Shown here: positions 9,059 through 19,873 of the stretch, piece after piece
How positions within the stretch are numbered: position 1 is the stretch's first letter
How the letters are laid out: each line of letters begins with the position of its first letter
Program-made: the position numbers and the translations under genes
Source of the DNA: an uncultured Paracoccaceae bacterium
GTDB taxonomy: Bacteria > Pseudomonadota > Alphaproteobacteria > Rhodobacterales > Rhodobacteraceae
Assembly (NCBI GenBank): GCA_938002605.1
Contig: CALLAF010000030.1
Coordinates: 1-64,000 of the forward strand
Direction: 5' to 3'
Length of the DNA: 64,000 bases
Notes under the pieces: model-generated
Databases searched by the model: none
What the model was told of the DNA's origin: nothing
What the model saw: the letters and a program-made list of their open reading frames with translations, nothing else

Positions 9059-9778
9059 TTAACCGGCGTCAGGGATTGTGAATTCGACACGGCGGTTGGC
9101 CGCGCGCCCTTCGGGATTGTCAGTGCCGTCATCATTGAGGTTTGGAAGAATAGGATCGGCCTCGCCTACCCCTTGGGCCGTCAAGATATCAGCCGTCAGG
9201 TCAGTGTTTGCTATCAGCCAGTCACGCACCGCATCCGCACGCCGTTGGCCAAGCGCAAGGTTATATGCATCATCCCCAACCGCATCGGTGTGCCCTGTGA
9301 TTTCAAGCGCACCAACACCATCAAGTTTTTCGGCAACCCCCGCAAGAACATCAAGCGCTGCGGGTTCAAGGGTTGCATCGCCAAATGCAAACAAGACGTC
9401 TGACAGCATAACCATCGCGTCAACTTCGCCTTCTTCGTTCACACGCACATCAAGCGCAGGGTCCGCGGCGGCAATTTCGGCAAGATCCGGAGTTTGTTCA
9501 GCCATTGCATCGGCTTCGGTCACCTCCTCAGCCATTGCGTCTTCTGCCATTTCTTCGCTCATGGCGTCGCCCTCGGCCACTTCGTCAGCCATCGTCTCAT
9601 CTTTGGCCATTTCCTCGACCACGTGTTCAGCGTCGGCCATATCTTCGGCGATCAGTTCTTCGATAAGCTCTGGTGTAAATTCTGGTGCTGTCGCATCTGC
9701 TTCGGCATCTTGGGCGTGCAGGGCACCACCAGAAACAGCAACCAAAAGGGCAAGGGTAGATAGAGAGTAATTGTGCAT
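9059..9778 (-). CDS. OmpA-family outer-membrane or periplasmic protein with acidic repeat linker
   Basis: A 239-residue exported protein. Starting at the ATG at 9778, preceded by GGAG eight bases upstream, it has a signal peptide (MHNYSLSTLALLVAV, cleavage likely after ALHA), so the track's TTG start at 9796 is rejected. Residues about 22-90 are a low-complexity linker rich in Ala, Glu, Asp and Met with repeated MAEE/MADE units. The C-terminal half is an OmpA-type peptidoglycan-binding domain: ALEITGHTDAVGDDAYN, LGQRRADAVRDWL, and NRRVEFTI at the end. No beta-barrel is present, so it is probably a soluble or lipid-independent envelope protein tethered to peptidoglycan. A strong terminator follows. 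Confidence 0.85.
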   Translation of the reverse strand: MHNYSLSTLALLVAVSGGALHAQDAEADATAPEFTPELIEELIAEDMADAEHVVEEMAKDETMADEVAEGDAMSEEMAEDAMAEEVTEADAMAEQTPDLAEIAAADPALDVRVNEEGEVDAMVMLSDVLFAFGDATLEPAALDVLAGVAEKLDGVGALEITGHTDAVGDDAYNLALGQRRADAVRDWLIANTDLTADILTAQGVGEADPILPNLNDDGTDNPEGRAANRRVEFTIPDAG

Positions 9779-9859
9779 TTGGGGTGCTCCATACAAATAT
9801 TATGTTTGGAACAAAGGTAGGGCAGGCACAAAAGAAACGGAAATAAAGCTAAATCATAT

Positions 9860-9892
9860 CCGCGTCAGACTATGTTTCAACGCCTGACGCGG
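9860..9892 (-). terminator. Putative terminator hairpin after gyrB
   Basis: ccgcgtcag (9860-9868) pairs with ctgacgcgg (9884-9892) across a 15-nt loop, 12 bases past the gyrB stop. The minus-strand exit (atatgatttagctttattt) is T-rich but not a clean T-run. Confidence 0.6.
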
Positions 9893-9903
9893 GTAGATCG
9901 TGA

Positions 9904-12333
<2,430 letters not shown>

Positions 12334-12469
12334 TCACTATGCGCAAAATATATGCGATTTGGGGACGGTTGTCACGCAACTGACACAAGATTTTGTGGTT
12401 TTTAGCCAACCATTGCTTACGACAAACATGGTACAAAAAAGAGTGGCGGCCCTTGATCCAAAATTGCGT

Positions 12470-13090
12470 CTAAGTCAGCGCAATAACGCAGCCAACGCCG
12501 ATCAAAAGCCAGCCCGCTGTCAGGTTCATCCGCCGTACTGCGACAGGTGATTTCAGCAACCCGCGAACCTTGTCCACACTGAGCCCAAGGATCAGGTTCC
12601 CCATCAACGGCACGACAAAGCTTAGCGTGCAGATCGCCACGATATCTAGCACCGTCATCTGCGTCAGATCAAAGAACCCCGGTAAGATACCCATGTAAAA
12701 CAGGGCGGCCTTCGGGTTCCCAATGATCACGGCCAATCCAGCAACGAACCCCGCCCACATGCCCGGACGGGTTAAGCGGCTGTTGCTCGACAGGGACTTA
12801 TCCGCCGATCGGATCAAGAGCACACCCATCAATACAAAGACGATGACCGCGACCCAACGCAGCACATCCACGAACCATGTAAATTCTGACACCAGCCAGC
12901 TTACGCCCAATACGGCAACCAGCGGCCACAGGATATCACCGATTGCCACGCCCATGGCCAGCGGCCAAGCGGCTTGGAACCCGCCTGACATCGACCGCAC
13001 CAAAAGCGCGACCCAAACGGGGCCGGGCGTTAGAAACAGAATGAATAGCGCGCCTGCGTAAAGCAGCAGATCATAGGCTGAGACAGTCAT
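12470..13090 (-). CDS. LysE-family exporter
   Basis: A 206-residue inner-membrane exporter of the LysE/RhtB superfamily, usually exporting amino acids or derivatives. Five or six hydrophobic segments are seen, with FLTPGPVWVALLVRS (about 18-32) matching the family's N-terminal signature and NPKAALFYMGILPGF (about 123-137) the second conserved motif. The start overlaps the upstream VOC gene's stop by 4 bp (ATGA), so the two are translationally coupled. It lies between recF and gyrB, an accessory position in a replication block. The substrate is unknown. Confidence 0.87.
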   Translation of the reverse strand: MTVSAYDLLLYAGALFILFLTPGPVWVALLVRSMSGGFQAAWPLAMGVAIGDILWPLVAVLGVSWLVSEFTWFVDVLRWVAVIVFVLMGVLLIRSADKSLSSNSRLTRPGMWAGFVAGLAVIIGNPKAALFYMGILPGFFDLTQMTVLDIVAICTLSFVVPLMGNLILGLSVDKVRGLLKSPVAVRRMNLTAGWLLIGVGCVIALT

Positions 13091-13515
13091 TGCGTAGGCA
13101 ACGTCAGGCTACCGTCGGCGTTCAACGGCCAAAACGGATTATATGAGACTTCCCAAACGTGTCCATCAGGATCCGAATAATAGCCAGAATATCCGCCCCA
13201 AAATACCTCTTCCGGGGCTTTGAGCGCAGTTGCACCAGCGTCCAACGCGGCGGCATAGGCCGCATCTACCCCTCCCTCAGTTTCAAAATTCTGCGCAAGC
13301 GTCATCGCACCAGTGCCTAGTGTGGCGTCTGGCCGCCCCTGATCTTCGGCCAATGAATCCAAGCCGAAGAACCCCAGAACCATTCCGTTAATCTGATAGA
13401 AAACTACTGTTGGAGTTTCCGAAGTTGGCTCCCACCCCAACGCCCCATAGAAGGCTTTCGCGCGATTCAAATCGGCGACGCCCAATGTGATCAACGTAAC
13501 GCGCTGCGGTGTCAT
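13087..13515 (-). CDS. VOC-superfamily (glyoxalase-like) protein
   Basis: A 142-residue vicinal-oxygen-chelate fold protein built of two beta-alpha-beta-beta-beta modules: VTLITLGVADLNRAKAFYGAL begins the first and the segment ending WGGYSGYYSDPDGHVWEVSYN closes the second, the usual C-terminal VOC signature with a metal-ligand Glu. Function may be lyase, dioxygenase or resistance; the sequence does not decide. Its start overlaps the recF stop by 4 bp and its own stop overlaps the LysE start by 4 bp, forming a tightly coupled recF-VOC-LysE chain. Confidence 0.85.
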   Translation of the reverse strand: MTPQRVTLITLGVADLNRAKAFYGALGWEPTSETPTVVFYQINGMVLGFFGLDSLAEDQGRPDATLGTGAMTLAQNFETEGGVDAAYAAALDAGATALKAPEEVFWGGYSGYYSDPDGHVWEVSYNPFWPLNADGSLTLPTQ

Positions 13516-14624
13516 ATGCTTTCCTTTCGGTTCAGGGTTGATTGCCCAGAGACTTCGGTGACTTCGGCATATTGGGCGCGGTCGCCCAGTTCCGCAAACA
13601 ATTCTGGGCCGGTGCCCGTCATAAACGCCTGCGCGCCCAGATTGCAGATTTCATCATAAAGTGCTGCGCGACGTGTGGCGTCAAGATGGGCTGCGACCTC
13701 ATCAAGTAACAAAATCGGCGGCGCACCAAAATCATCCGCAAGCGCACGACAATTGGCCAAAATAAGACTGATCAACAATGCCTTTTGTTCACCCGTCGAA
13801 CAGTCTTTTGCATCGACACCTTTATCTGCAAATATCGCTTGTAGATCGGCGCGGTGCGGCCCGATCAACGTCCGCCCTGCAGCCATATCGCGGCTACGAT
13901 TATCCGCAAGCATCGCGCGCAAGTCATCAGGAATCGGATCAGGGCTGGTCAGGGTCAAATGCGCTGTTGGAAAAGCCGTGACCGCCGCCTCTTGTGCTTT
14001 TGAAAGCGCAGTAATTGCGCGCGCGCGATTTGCCTGGATCTTGGCGCCCGCTTCGGCCATCTGCGTTTCAAGCGCCGTGTACCAATGCGCGTCGCGCACC
14101 ATATCCTTGAGTAGCCGGTTGCGTTCGCGCATGGCCTTTTCATAGGATAAAACTGCTTCGGCATGGCGCGGTTCAAAGCTAAGCGTCGCGCGATCCAAAA
14201 AACGCCGCCGCCCATCGGCCCCTTCGATCCAAAGCCGGTCCATCGCAGGCACCAACCAAAGGATACGCGCGACCCTGCCAAGCGCGATCTGCGGCGCGGA
14301 TTTTCCGTCAATGCGAAGCTGTCGCGCAGCCCCTGCCTCAGCCCATGTTTCGATCTCATGGGTCTGGTTTAGCGATTGTAGCTGAGCTGTGATTTTCCAA
14401 CCCAATGCTTCGGGACGGCGGATCAAATCATCCGTCGCAGCCCGACGCATTCCGCGCCCCGGCGACAACAATGATATGGCTTCGATCAGATTAGTTTTGC
14501 CTGCCCCATTCGGGCCAAATAGCGCAAGCGGACGGGCATCAAGATCAAGCACAACACGTTTGTGAGACCGAAAATGCGAAAGCGCTACCTGCGAAAAAGC
14601 TAAAGTGTTACTTTTTTCTGTCAT
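13512..14624 (-). CDS. recF: DNA replication and repair protein RecF
   Basis: RecF is an SMC-like ATPase that, with RecO and RecR, loads RecA at gaps in single-stranded DNA. The 370-residue protein has Walker A FGPNGAGKTNLIEAI (about 33-47), the signature region CSTGEQKALLISLIL (about 273-287), and Walker B ILLLDEVAAHLD (about 305-316). The ATG start lies inside the end of the NYN-domain gene (17-bp overlap, different frame), with only a weak GGGTG upstream, so its translation probably depends on the preceding gene. An internal alternative start is possible but the N-terminal strand is complete with this one. Confidence 0.96.
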   Translation of the reverse strand: MTEKSNTLAFSQVALSHFRSHKRVVLDLDARPLALFGPNGAGKTNLIEAISLLSPGRGMRRAATDDLIRRPEALGWKITAQLQSLNQTHEIETWAEAGAARQLRIDGKSAPQIALGRVARILWLVPAMDRLWIEGADGRRRFLDRATLSFEPRHAEAVLSYEKAMRERNRLLKDMVRDAHWYTALETQMAEAGAKIQANRARAITALSKAQEAAVTAFPTAHLTLTSPDPIPDDLRAMLADNRSRDMAAGRTLIGPHRADLQAIFADKGVDAKDCSTGEQKALLISLILANCRALADDFGAPPILLLDEVAAHLDATRRAALYDEICNLGAQAFMTGTGPELFAELGDRAQYAEVTEVSGQSTLNRKESI

Positions 14625-15282
14625 TGGGGTGCACCCAGCCCGGTGGAGGCGTGTACTCCGATGGTCGGGTAATTAAACGCCCATATTTCGGCTTTATCAT
14701 TGCTGGCATCACACATGCATCAACGTCAGTTTCACTGAGTTTAATATTACTTTTACAAAAACTCGTGAGATGTTGAGATTTGTTCCGGCCGGGAGGTGTT
14801 AATACGTAAACAGACTTCGAAGGAAAGTTCTGCTTCATAAACTTTAGCGTTGAAGTTTGATCCGTGTCTGCGCTGATAAGGAACGCACTGTCAAACTTAT
14901 CTTGCCGCGCACCATTGAACAGAGATAACGCGACGTTAATATCAGTTTCTTTTTCTCTAGGTTGATCCCACTTATGGTCACAATCGCGGCTTCGGCAGTT
15001 CATTGGCTCTTTTGTCGTGTGCCCTAGCAAAACGCGTACATTTTCAGCTTCCTGGGCCCTGTTATACTCCTCATGACGCTTCTTTTTGTTGAAATCGCCT
15101 GGGAAAAAAGCAGTACAGAACACAACCTCGCTGGCTGAGTACCCCTGAGCACCTGCGATGCGGTCCGATAGCTTCCGAAGAGACAGCCACTTTAGGTACG
15201 GTTTTTTGAGGTCATCTAATGCGTGATAAAGATTAAACCCGTCAATATAAAATCCTGCTCTGCGCCGCTCAATTGTTGACAT
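14608..15282 (-). CDS. NYN-domain (PIN-like) putative ribonuclease
   Basis: A 224-residue protein with a NYN/LabA-type PIN-like domain. FYIDGFNLYHAL (about residues 12-23) holds the first metal-binding Asp, KETDINVALSLF (about 110-121) the second acidic cluster, and FLISADTDQTSTL (about 132-144) the third, the usual acidic set of this nuclease fold. A Cys-rich loop (CRSRDCDH) may bind zinc. RNase activity is inferred from the family; the target is unknown. It lies between dnaN and recF and overlaps the recF start by 17 bp. Its DNA is AT-rich relative to its neighbours (14701-14760 has 21 G+C of 60), suggesting later acquisition. AAGGA precedes the ATG at about 5 bases. Confidence 0.85.
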   Translation of the reverse strand: MSTIERRRAGFYIDGFNLYHALDDLKKPYLKWLSLRKLSDRIAGAQGYSASEVVFCTAFFPGDFNKKKRHEEYNRAQEAENVRVLLGHTTKEPMNCRSRDCDHKWDQPREKETDINVALSLFNGARQDKFDSAFLISADTDQTSTLKFMKQNFPSKSVYVLTPPGRNKSQHLTSFCKSNIKLSETDVDACVMPAMIKPKYGRLITRPSEYTPPPGWVHPNDRKK

Positions 15283-15339
15283 ATTAATCCTTAAGACTCA
15301 TATAGGTCGTGCAACGCTGAATGGTACGCCCATCAGCCC

Positions 15340-15371
15340 CCCCTGCAGACTACGGTGTGCAGGGGTTTTTT
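15340..15371 (+). terminator. Plus-facing terminator hairpin between dnaN and the NYN gene
   Basis: cccctgca (15340-15347) pairs with tgcagggg (15358-15365), followed directly by tttttt. This has the form of an intrinsic terminator for plus-strand transcription, antisense to all neighbouring genes; the minus-strand exit (ggggctgatggg) has no T-run. It lies about 10 bases past the dnaN stop. Confidence 0.75.
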
Positions 15372-15380
15372 GTTGTCCCG

Positions 15381-16499
15381 TCAAACGCGCATCGGCATGA
15401 CAACATAAACTGCTGACATATCATTGCCTTCGCGCATCAGCGTCGGATCGCCCGATGAATTGAACATGAAGACAGCGTTTTCGCGGTCCACTTGGCTTGC
15501 AATTTCAAGCAGGTATTTCGCGTTAAACCCGATTTCTAACCGCTCATCGCCATAAGCCACGGCGAGCTCTTCTTCGGCGGCGCCGCTATCTGGCGCATTC
15601 ACGGATAAAATCAAACGATCCTCGTCGAGCGACAACTTTACCGCGCGTGATCGTTCAGAAGAAACTGTCGCCACCCGATCAACTGCTTTTGCAAATTCGC
15701 TTGCATCGACTTCCATACGGCGTGTGTTTCCCTGCGGGATGACGCGTGTGTAGTCCGGGAAGGTGCCGTCGATGACCTTTGAAATCAAAGTAATGTCAGG
15801 CGTCGCAAAGCGGATTTTTGTTTCCGAAACAGACACGGCGATTTTCATTTCGTCGTCATCCAGCAGCTTGCGCAGCTCGCCCACGGTTTTACGTGGGACG
15901 ATAACACCAGCCATTTCAGCGGCCCCTTCGGGCAGTTCGGCATCGATCCGTGCCAAACGGTGGCCATCGGTCGCCACGCAACGCAGTACCTTGCCGCCAT
16001 CGCTTTCGGCGACATGCATGTAGACACCGTTCAAGTAGTAACGGGTTTCTTCGGTTGAGATCGCGAACTTTGATTTATCGAACAAACGACGCAGCACTGG
16101 CGCCGGTGCCGCAAAATTCGCCGCATACTCAGAAGTCGCCATCACTGGGAAATCTTCTTTGGGCAGGGTCGCGAGCGAGAAATTCGAACGCCCTGCTTCG
16201 ATTGTCAAACGGCCAGAGGCACCATCTTCGGTCAATGAGACAAGCGCGCCGTCGGGCAGTTTACGGACAATTTCGTTCAGCGTGACGGCTGAAACGGTAG
16301 TCGCACCGGGGCGTTCGACCACGGCCGGGGCACGGTCGACAACTTCGATATCAAGGTCAGTGGCACGAAACTGCACCTCTGCGCCTTCGGCTTCGATCAG
16401 CACGTTGGCAAGGATCGGAATTGTATTGCGCCGTTCTACGACAGATTGGGCCTGTGCAACCGCCTTTAACAGGGCTGCGCGTTCGATGCTGAATTTCAT
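15381..16499 (-). CDS. dnaN: DNA polymerase III sliding clamp (beta subunit)
   Basis: DnaN forms the ring-shaped dimer that tethers DNA polymerase III and many repair proteins to DNA. The 372-residue length and three-domain clamp layout fit: MKFSIERAALLKAVAQAQSVVERRNTIPILANV opens domain 1, RYYLNGVYMHV and VATDGHRLA lie in domain 2, and YVVMPMRV is the standard C-terminal clamp end with the hydrophobic pocket residues. It is 122 bp downstream of dnaA on the same strand, the conserved bacterial order. Confidence 0.98.
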   Translation of the reverse strand: MKFSIERAALLKAVAQAQSVVERRNTIPILANVLIEAEGAEVQFRATDLDIEVVDRAPAVVERPGATTVSAVTLNEIVRKLPDGALVSLTEDGASGRLTIEAGRSNFSLATLPKEDFPVMATSEYAANFAAPAPVLRRLFDKSKFAISTEETRYYLNGVYMHVAESDGGKVLRCVATDGHRLARIDAELPEGAAEMAGVIVPRKTVGELRKLLDDDEMKIAVSVSETKIRFATPDITLISKVIDGTFPDYTRVIPQGNTRRMEVDASEFAKAVDRVATVSSERSRAVKLSLDEDRLILSVNAPDSGAAEEELAVAYGDERLEIGFNAKYLLEIASQVDRENAVFMFNSSGDPTLMREGNDMSAVYVVMPMRV

Positions 16500-16540
16500 G
16501 TCCCAATGCTCCGCATATCTTGGTGGCTTGGCCGCCGGGA

Positions 16541-16563
16541 CGGGAAATGTACTGCATTTCCCG
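16541..16563. other. Hairpin in the dnaA-dnaN intergenic region
   Basis: cgggaaatg-tactg-catttcccg is a 9-bp perfect stem with a 5-nt loop, roughly midway between the dnaA stop and dnaN start. No T-run follows on the minus strand, so it is more likely a processing or attenuating structure than a complete terminator. Confidence 0.5.
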
Positions 16564-16621
16564 CGCGGCTCAAGTGCTTTTATCCGACTGTTAACGATGG
16601 GCGCAGCCGCGTCAAGCGAGG

Positions 16622-17968
16622 TTACTCTTCGAGCGCGCGCCGCAGCAGTTCTAGGTCATCAGCAATTTGGCTATCGGTGACTTTTAGCTCTTCAATACGC
16701 TTCACACCATGCATGACAGTTGTGTGGTCACGCCCACCAAACCGCCGCCCGATTTCAGGCAATGACCGGCTGGTCATCCGTTTGGCCAAAAACATCGCTA
16801 TTTGACGCGGGCGGGCATAGTTACGCACGCGTTTCGGACCAATCATATCGGACAGGCGGATATTGTAGTGCTCGGAAACTTTGCGCTGAATTTCTTCGAC
16901 GGTGACCTTGCGATCAGAGGCTTTGAGCACGTCTGACAAGCAGTCTTGCGTCAATTCCAACGTGATTTCGCGCCCCACAAGCGACGCAAACGCGAACAGT
17001 CGGGTCAGCGCACCTTCAAGTACGCGGACGTTGGTTGAAATACGGTGTGCCAGGAATTCAAGAACACCCGGTGCGATTTCAAGATCAGGGTACTGCGCGG
17101 CGTATACATCGACCTTCGACTGTAGGATGCCCAAACGCAGTTCGTAATCGGTTGGGTGTAGATCAACAACCAAGCCACATTGCAGGCGCGATTTAATGCG
17201 TTCTTCTAGATCTTTGATTTCACCGGGCGCGCGATCAGCAGAAATGATGATCTGCTTTTGGCCGTCAACCAGCGCGTTGAAAGTGTGAAAAAATTCTTCT
17301 TGGGTGCTGTCTTTGCCGCCAATGAACTGCACGTCATCAACCATCAGCACATCAACGGACCTAAACAGCTGTTTGAAATCCATCATCTTACGTTCACGCA
17401 AGGCCGTGATGAAACGGTACATGAACTGTTCTGCCGACAGGTACAGCACATTCAGTTCGGGCGAGCGCTGTTTTAGTTCGTGCGCAATAGCATGCATCAG
17501 GTGGGTTTTTCCAAGCCCGACGCCGCCATATAAAAACAAGGGGTTAAATGTCACCGGGCCGCCATCAGCCACACGGCGCGCAGCCGCATGGGCCAATTCA
17601 TTGGGTTTGCCGACAACAAACGTATCAAAGGTAAACCGCTGATCCAGTGGCGCACCAGAAATGTCAGCCGTCGCCGTGGGCTTTGGCGCGGAGGCGGCTT
17701 TGGGGGCTGCCGCAGCAGGCGCGTTTTTCGCAGGCACAGCAAATTCGAGCCACCGAACAGAGGCACCCGTCTGGTTCATGTGATAGATAATCTGGTCGCC
17801 AAAATTTTGCGAAACATAGTTACCGATGAAATTTGTCGGCACGTGAAAGGTCATCACGCCGGCTGAAATATCTGAAAAGGCAAGCGGTTCAATCCAGCTT
17901 GAAAAATTGTTCGCCCCAAGTGCCGTCTTTAAGGTTGATTGCACTTTTGCCCAAGTTTCGTTCGTCAT
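16622..17968 (-). CDS. dnaA: Chromosomal replication initiator DnaA
   Basis: DnaA is the AAA+ initiator that binds DnaA boxes and melts the origin. From the ATG at 17968 the protein has 448 residues and begins MTNETWAKVQSTLKTALG, matching domain I of relatives; the track's longer start adds 21 residues (MWVVMGECPV...) with no family support. A low-complexity Ala-rich linker follows (about 85-115), then Walker A GGVGLGKTHLMHAI, Walker B VLMVDDVQFIGG, and the domain IV DNA-binding signature GGRDHTTVMHGVKRIEEL near the C-terminus. It heads the minus-strand replication block dnaA-dnaN-NYN-recF. Confidence 0.97.
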   Translation of the reverse strand: MTNETWAKVQSTLKTALGANNFSSWIEPLAFSDISAGVMTFHVPTNFIGNYVSQNFGDQIIYHMNQTGASVRWLEFAVPAKNAPAAAAPKAASAPKPTATADISGAPLDQRFTFDTFVVGKPNELAHAAARRVADGGPVTFNPLFLYGGVGLGKTHLMHAIAHELKQRSPELNVLYLSAEQFMYRFITALRERKMMDFKQLFRSVDVLMVDDVQFIGGKDSTQEEFFHTFNALVDGQKQIIISADRAPGEIKDLEERIKSRLQCGLVVDLHPTDYELRLGILQSKVDVYAAQYPDLEIAPGVLEFLAHRISTNVRVLEGALTRLFAFASLVGREITLELTQDCLSDVLKASDRKVTVEEIQRKVSEHYNIRLSDMIGPKRVRNYARPRQIAMFLAKRMTSRSLPEIGRRFGGRDHTTVMHGVKRIEELKVTDSQIADDLELLRRALEE

Positions 17969-18500
17969 CTTTAATATATGTCCCCACACACATTTCGCCA
18001 TCACTGGGCATTCACCCATAACGACCCACATGTTTCAAAAGACAAAAGATCACCTGTGCTTAAGCGTGTCCCCACTTAAACAAGTTTCGTTTATCAATTT
18101 CATAGGCCTGGACGCTTACATGCCAAACAAATTTGGCAGCAAGACGCCTGAGCGGCAGACAAGGCAACACAACCAACAAGATCACCAAAGAGCAGCCTTT
18201 GATAACCGTGCAGACCTGCGGTGTATGCGGTCGCTACAAAGAATGGCGTAGCAGCCGTAAACGCAGCATGAGATTTTGCGACAGTTTAATATAATGCAGG
18301 AAAACAAAGCCTTTCTGCACCAAAAATGCTGCCAATCCCTCATGTCCCCCCGGAACGATGTGAATCGCTCAGCTAAACTAGCAATCTCTTCGCGAAGGCT
18401 TCAACACAACATCGTCCTTGACTCTAAGATTGCGTGAAAAGAATCTATCCACCTGCGAAAATCGGAGAAATTAAGCGCAAAAACACAACACTTGCGCAAA
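17969..18500. other. Intergenic region upstream of dnaA, no gene seen
   Basis: About 530 bases between the dnaA start and the rpsT terminator hold no supported ORF; track ORFs here lack family features. It should contain the dnaA promoter. Only a degraded DnaA-box-like sequence is seen (ctatccacc near 18448, two mismatches to TTATCCACA), which is not enough to call a replication origin. The part nearest rpsT is A-rich. Confidence 0.5.
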
Positions 18501-18532
18501 AAAAGACGCGCCCTGTTACGGACGCGTCTTTT
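18501..18532 (-). terminator. Intrinsic terminator of rpsT
   Basis: aaaagacgcg pairs with cgcgtctttt around a 12-nt loop, about 37 bases past the rpsT stop. On the minus strand the stem runs into eight T residues. The tail on the other strand is also T-rich, so it may work in both directions. Confidence 0.9.
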
Positions 18533-18569
18533 AGCAATAATCCGCCAAGGCGGTGTAGAATCAGAAGGC

Positions 18570-18833
18570 TTAGGCGATCGCTTTCACGCGCGCGGCCAAG
18601 CGCGAGATTTTGCGCGCGGCTGTGTTTTTGTGAACAACGCCTTTTGTGACACCGCGCATCAGTTCTGGCTGTGCTGCTTTCAATGCAGCGGCTGCAGCGT
18701 CTTTATCGCCAGATGCAATCGCTTCTTCAACAAAACGCAGGTATGTGCGGATACGTGAACGGCGCATTTTGTTAACAGCAAAACGTGCTTCGTTCTGACG
18801 GGCGCGTTTTTTCGCCTGAGGTGAGTTTGCCAT
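18570..18833 (-). CDS. rpsT: 30S ribosomal protein S20
   Basis: S20 binds 16S rRNA early in assembly of the small subunit. The 87-residue, lysine- and arginine-rich helical protein begins [15 protein letters not shown], the standard S20 N-terminus, and ends with [20 protein letters not shown] precedes the ATG at good spacing. It is monocistronic, with a strong terminator after it and a 200-bp upstream region that should contain its promoter. Confidence 0.98.
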   Translation of the reverse strand: MANSPQAKKRARQNEARFAVNKMRRSRIRTYLRFVEEAIASGDKDAAAAALKAAQPELMRGVTKGVVHKNTAARKISRLAARVKAIA

Positions 18834-19034
18834 GTGGTCTTTCCCTTCGTCGGGTCAAATTAGAATTCAATAGCGCAATAAGCCCCGACCGGGTTCAGAA
18901 CCGGTTGTTCTGGCCAAAGCGGGCCTCACGCGCATGTACGCCGCAGCGCATAGGCCACTTTCACCAACAATGCAACGCCAATTTACGAGATCAATACACG
19001 CGCTTTGAATAGTTCTAGTATAAATACACTGACT

Positions 19035-19811
19035 TCAGCGGTCGCGGAATTGAGGTTCACGCTTTTCAAGAAAGGCAGCCATACCTTCGGACTGGTCTTC
19101 TGTCGCGAACATCGCATGGAACAGGCGCCGCTCATATCTCAGCCCTTCTGCCAATGTGGTCTCATAGGCACGATCAACGGCCTCTTTGACCGCGATAACA
19201 GCAATTTGGGACTTCTCTGCGATCTTTTCGGCGGTCGCGCGCGCTTCAGTCATCAATTTCTTAACTGGAACTACACGGCTTGCAAGCCCGCTGCTTTCTG
19301 CTTCTTGCGCATCCATAAAGCGGCCCGTCAAATGCATCTCCATCGATTTGGCCTTACCCACAAAACGGGTCAAACGTTGCGTCCCGCCAAGACCAGCCAC
19401 AATTCCTAGATTAATCTCGGGCTGTCCGAACTTCGCGTTATCCGCAGCAATAATAAAGTCGCACATCATCGCCAGCTCACACCCGCCGCCCAGCGCATAC
19501 CCTGCGACGGCTGCAATGATCGGTTTGCGTGTGTTGTTAAAACGGGTGGTTTCGCTTTCGAAAAACCGAGTGCTGTACATATCCACAAACGTCTTATCGG
19601 CCATCTCGGCAACATCGGCTCCAGCAGCGAATGCTTTTTCTGATCCGGTAATGACGATGCAGCGCACCTTGTCATTTGCGTCGGCCTGTTCAAGCGCCGT
19701 GCAAAGTTCACGCAACAATGGCGCGTTCAACGCATTCATCGCGTCTGGGCGGTTCAATGTGATTGTCGCAATTGAATCACTGACGTCTACAATGATCAGT
19801 TCAAAGGCCAT
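19035..19811 (-). CDS. Enoyl-CoA hydratase/isomerase family protein
   Basis: A 258-residue crotonase-fold enzyme that most likely hydrates trans-2-enoyl-CoA in fatty acid beta-oxidation. RPDAMNALN is at the N-terminus, [11 protein letters not shown] and [15 protein letters not shown] supply the oxyanion hole, and the two catalytic Glu regions ([17 protein letters not shown] and [14 protein letters not shown]) are present, which favours true hydratase activity over other crotonases. The ATG at 19811 (MAFELI) is chosen over the track start seven codons upstream because it gives the family N-terminus. It is next to mutM on the same strand, 62 bp apart. Confidence 0.9.
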   Translation of the reverse strand: MAFELIIVDVSDSIATITLNRPDAMNALNAPLLRELCTALEQADANDKVRCIVITGSEKAFAAGADVAEMADKTFVDMYSTRFFESETTRFNNTRKPIIAAVAGYALGGGCELAMMCDFIIAADNAKFGQPEINLGIVAGLGGTQRLTRFVGKAKSMEMHLTGRFMDAQEAESSGLASRVVPVKKLMTEARATAEKIAEKSQIAVIAVKEAVDRAYETTLAEGLRYERRLFHAMFATEDQSEGMAAFLEKREPQFRDR

Positions 19812-19873
19812 GCTTGTGCTTTCTGTAACCACGAATTGTCTTAGTGCTTAGCAAAGGGGGGGCACGGTGCAAG

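Noticed and set aside
9078-9770. 230-codon plus-strand ORF across the OmpA-family gene
   Set aside because: Ser/Ala repeat composition mirrors the acidic repeats of the real gene on the other strand; no start signal or domain.
17969-18500. Chromosomal origin of replication
   Set aside because: No cluster of DnaA boxes; one poor match is not sufficient, and in many alphaproteobacteria the origin is not beside dnaA.
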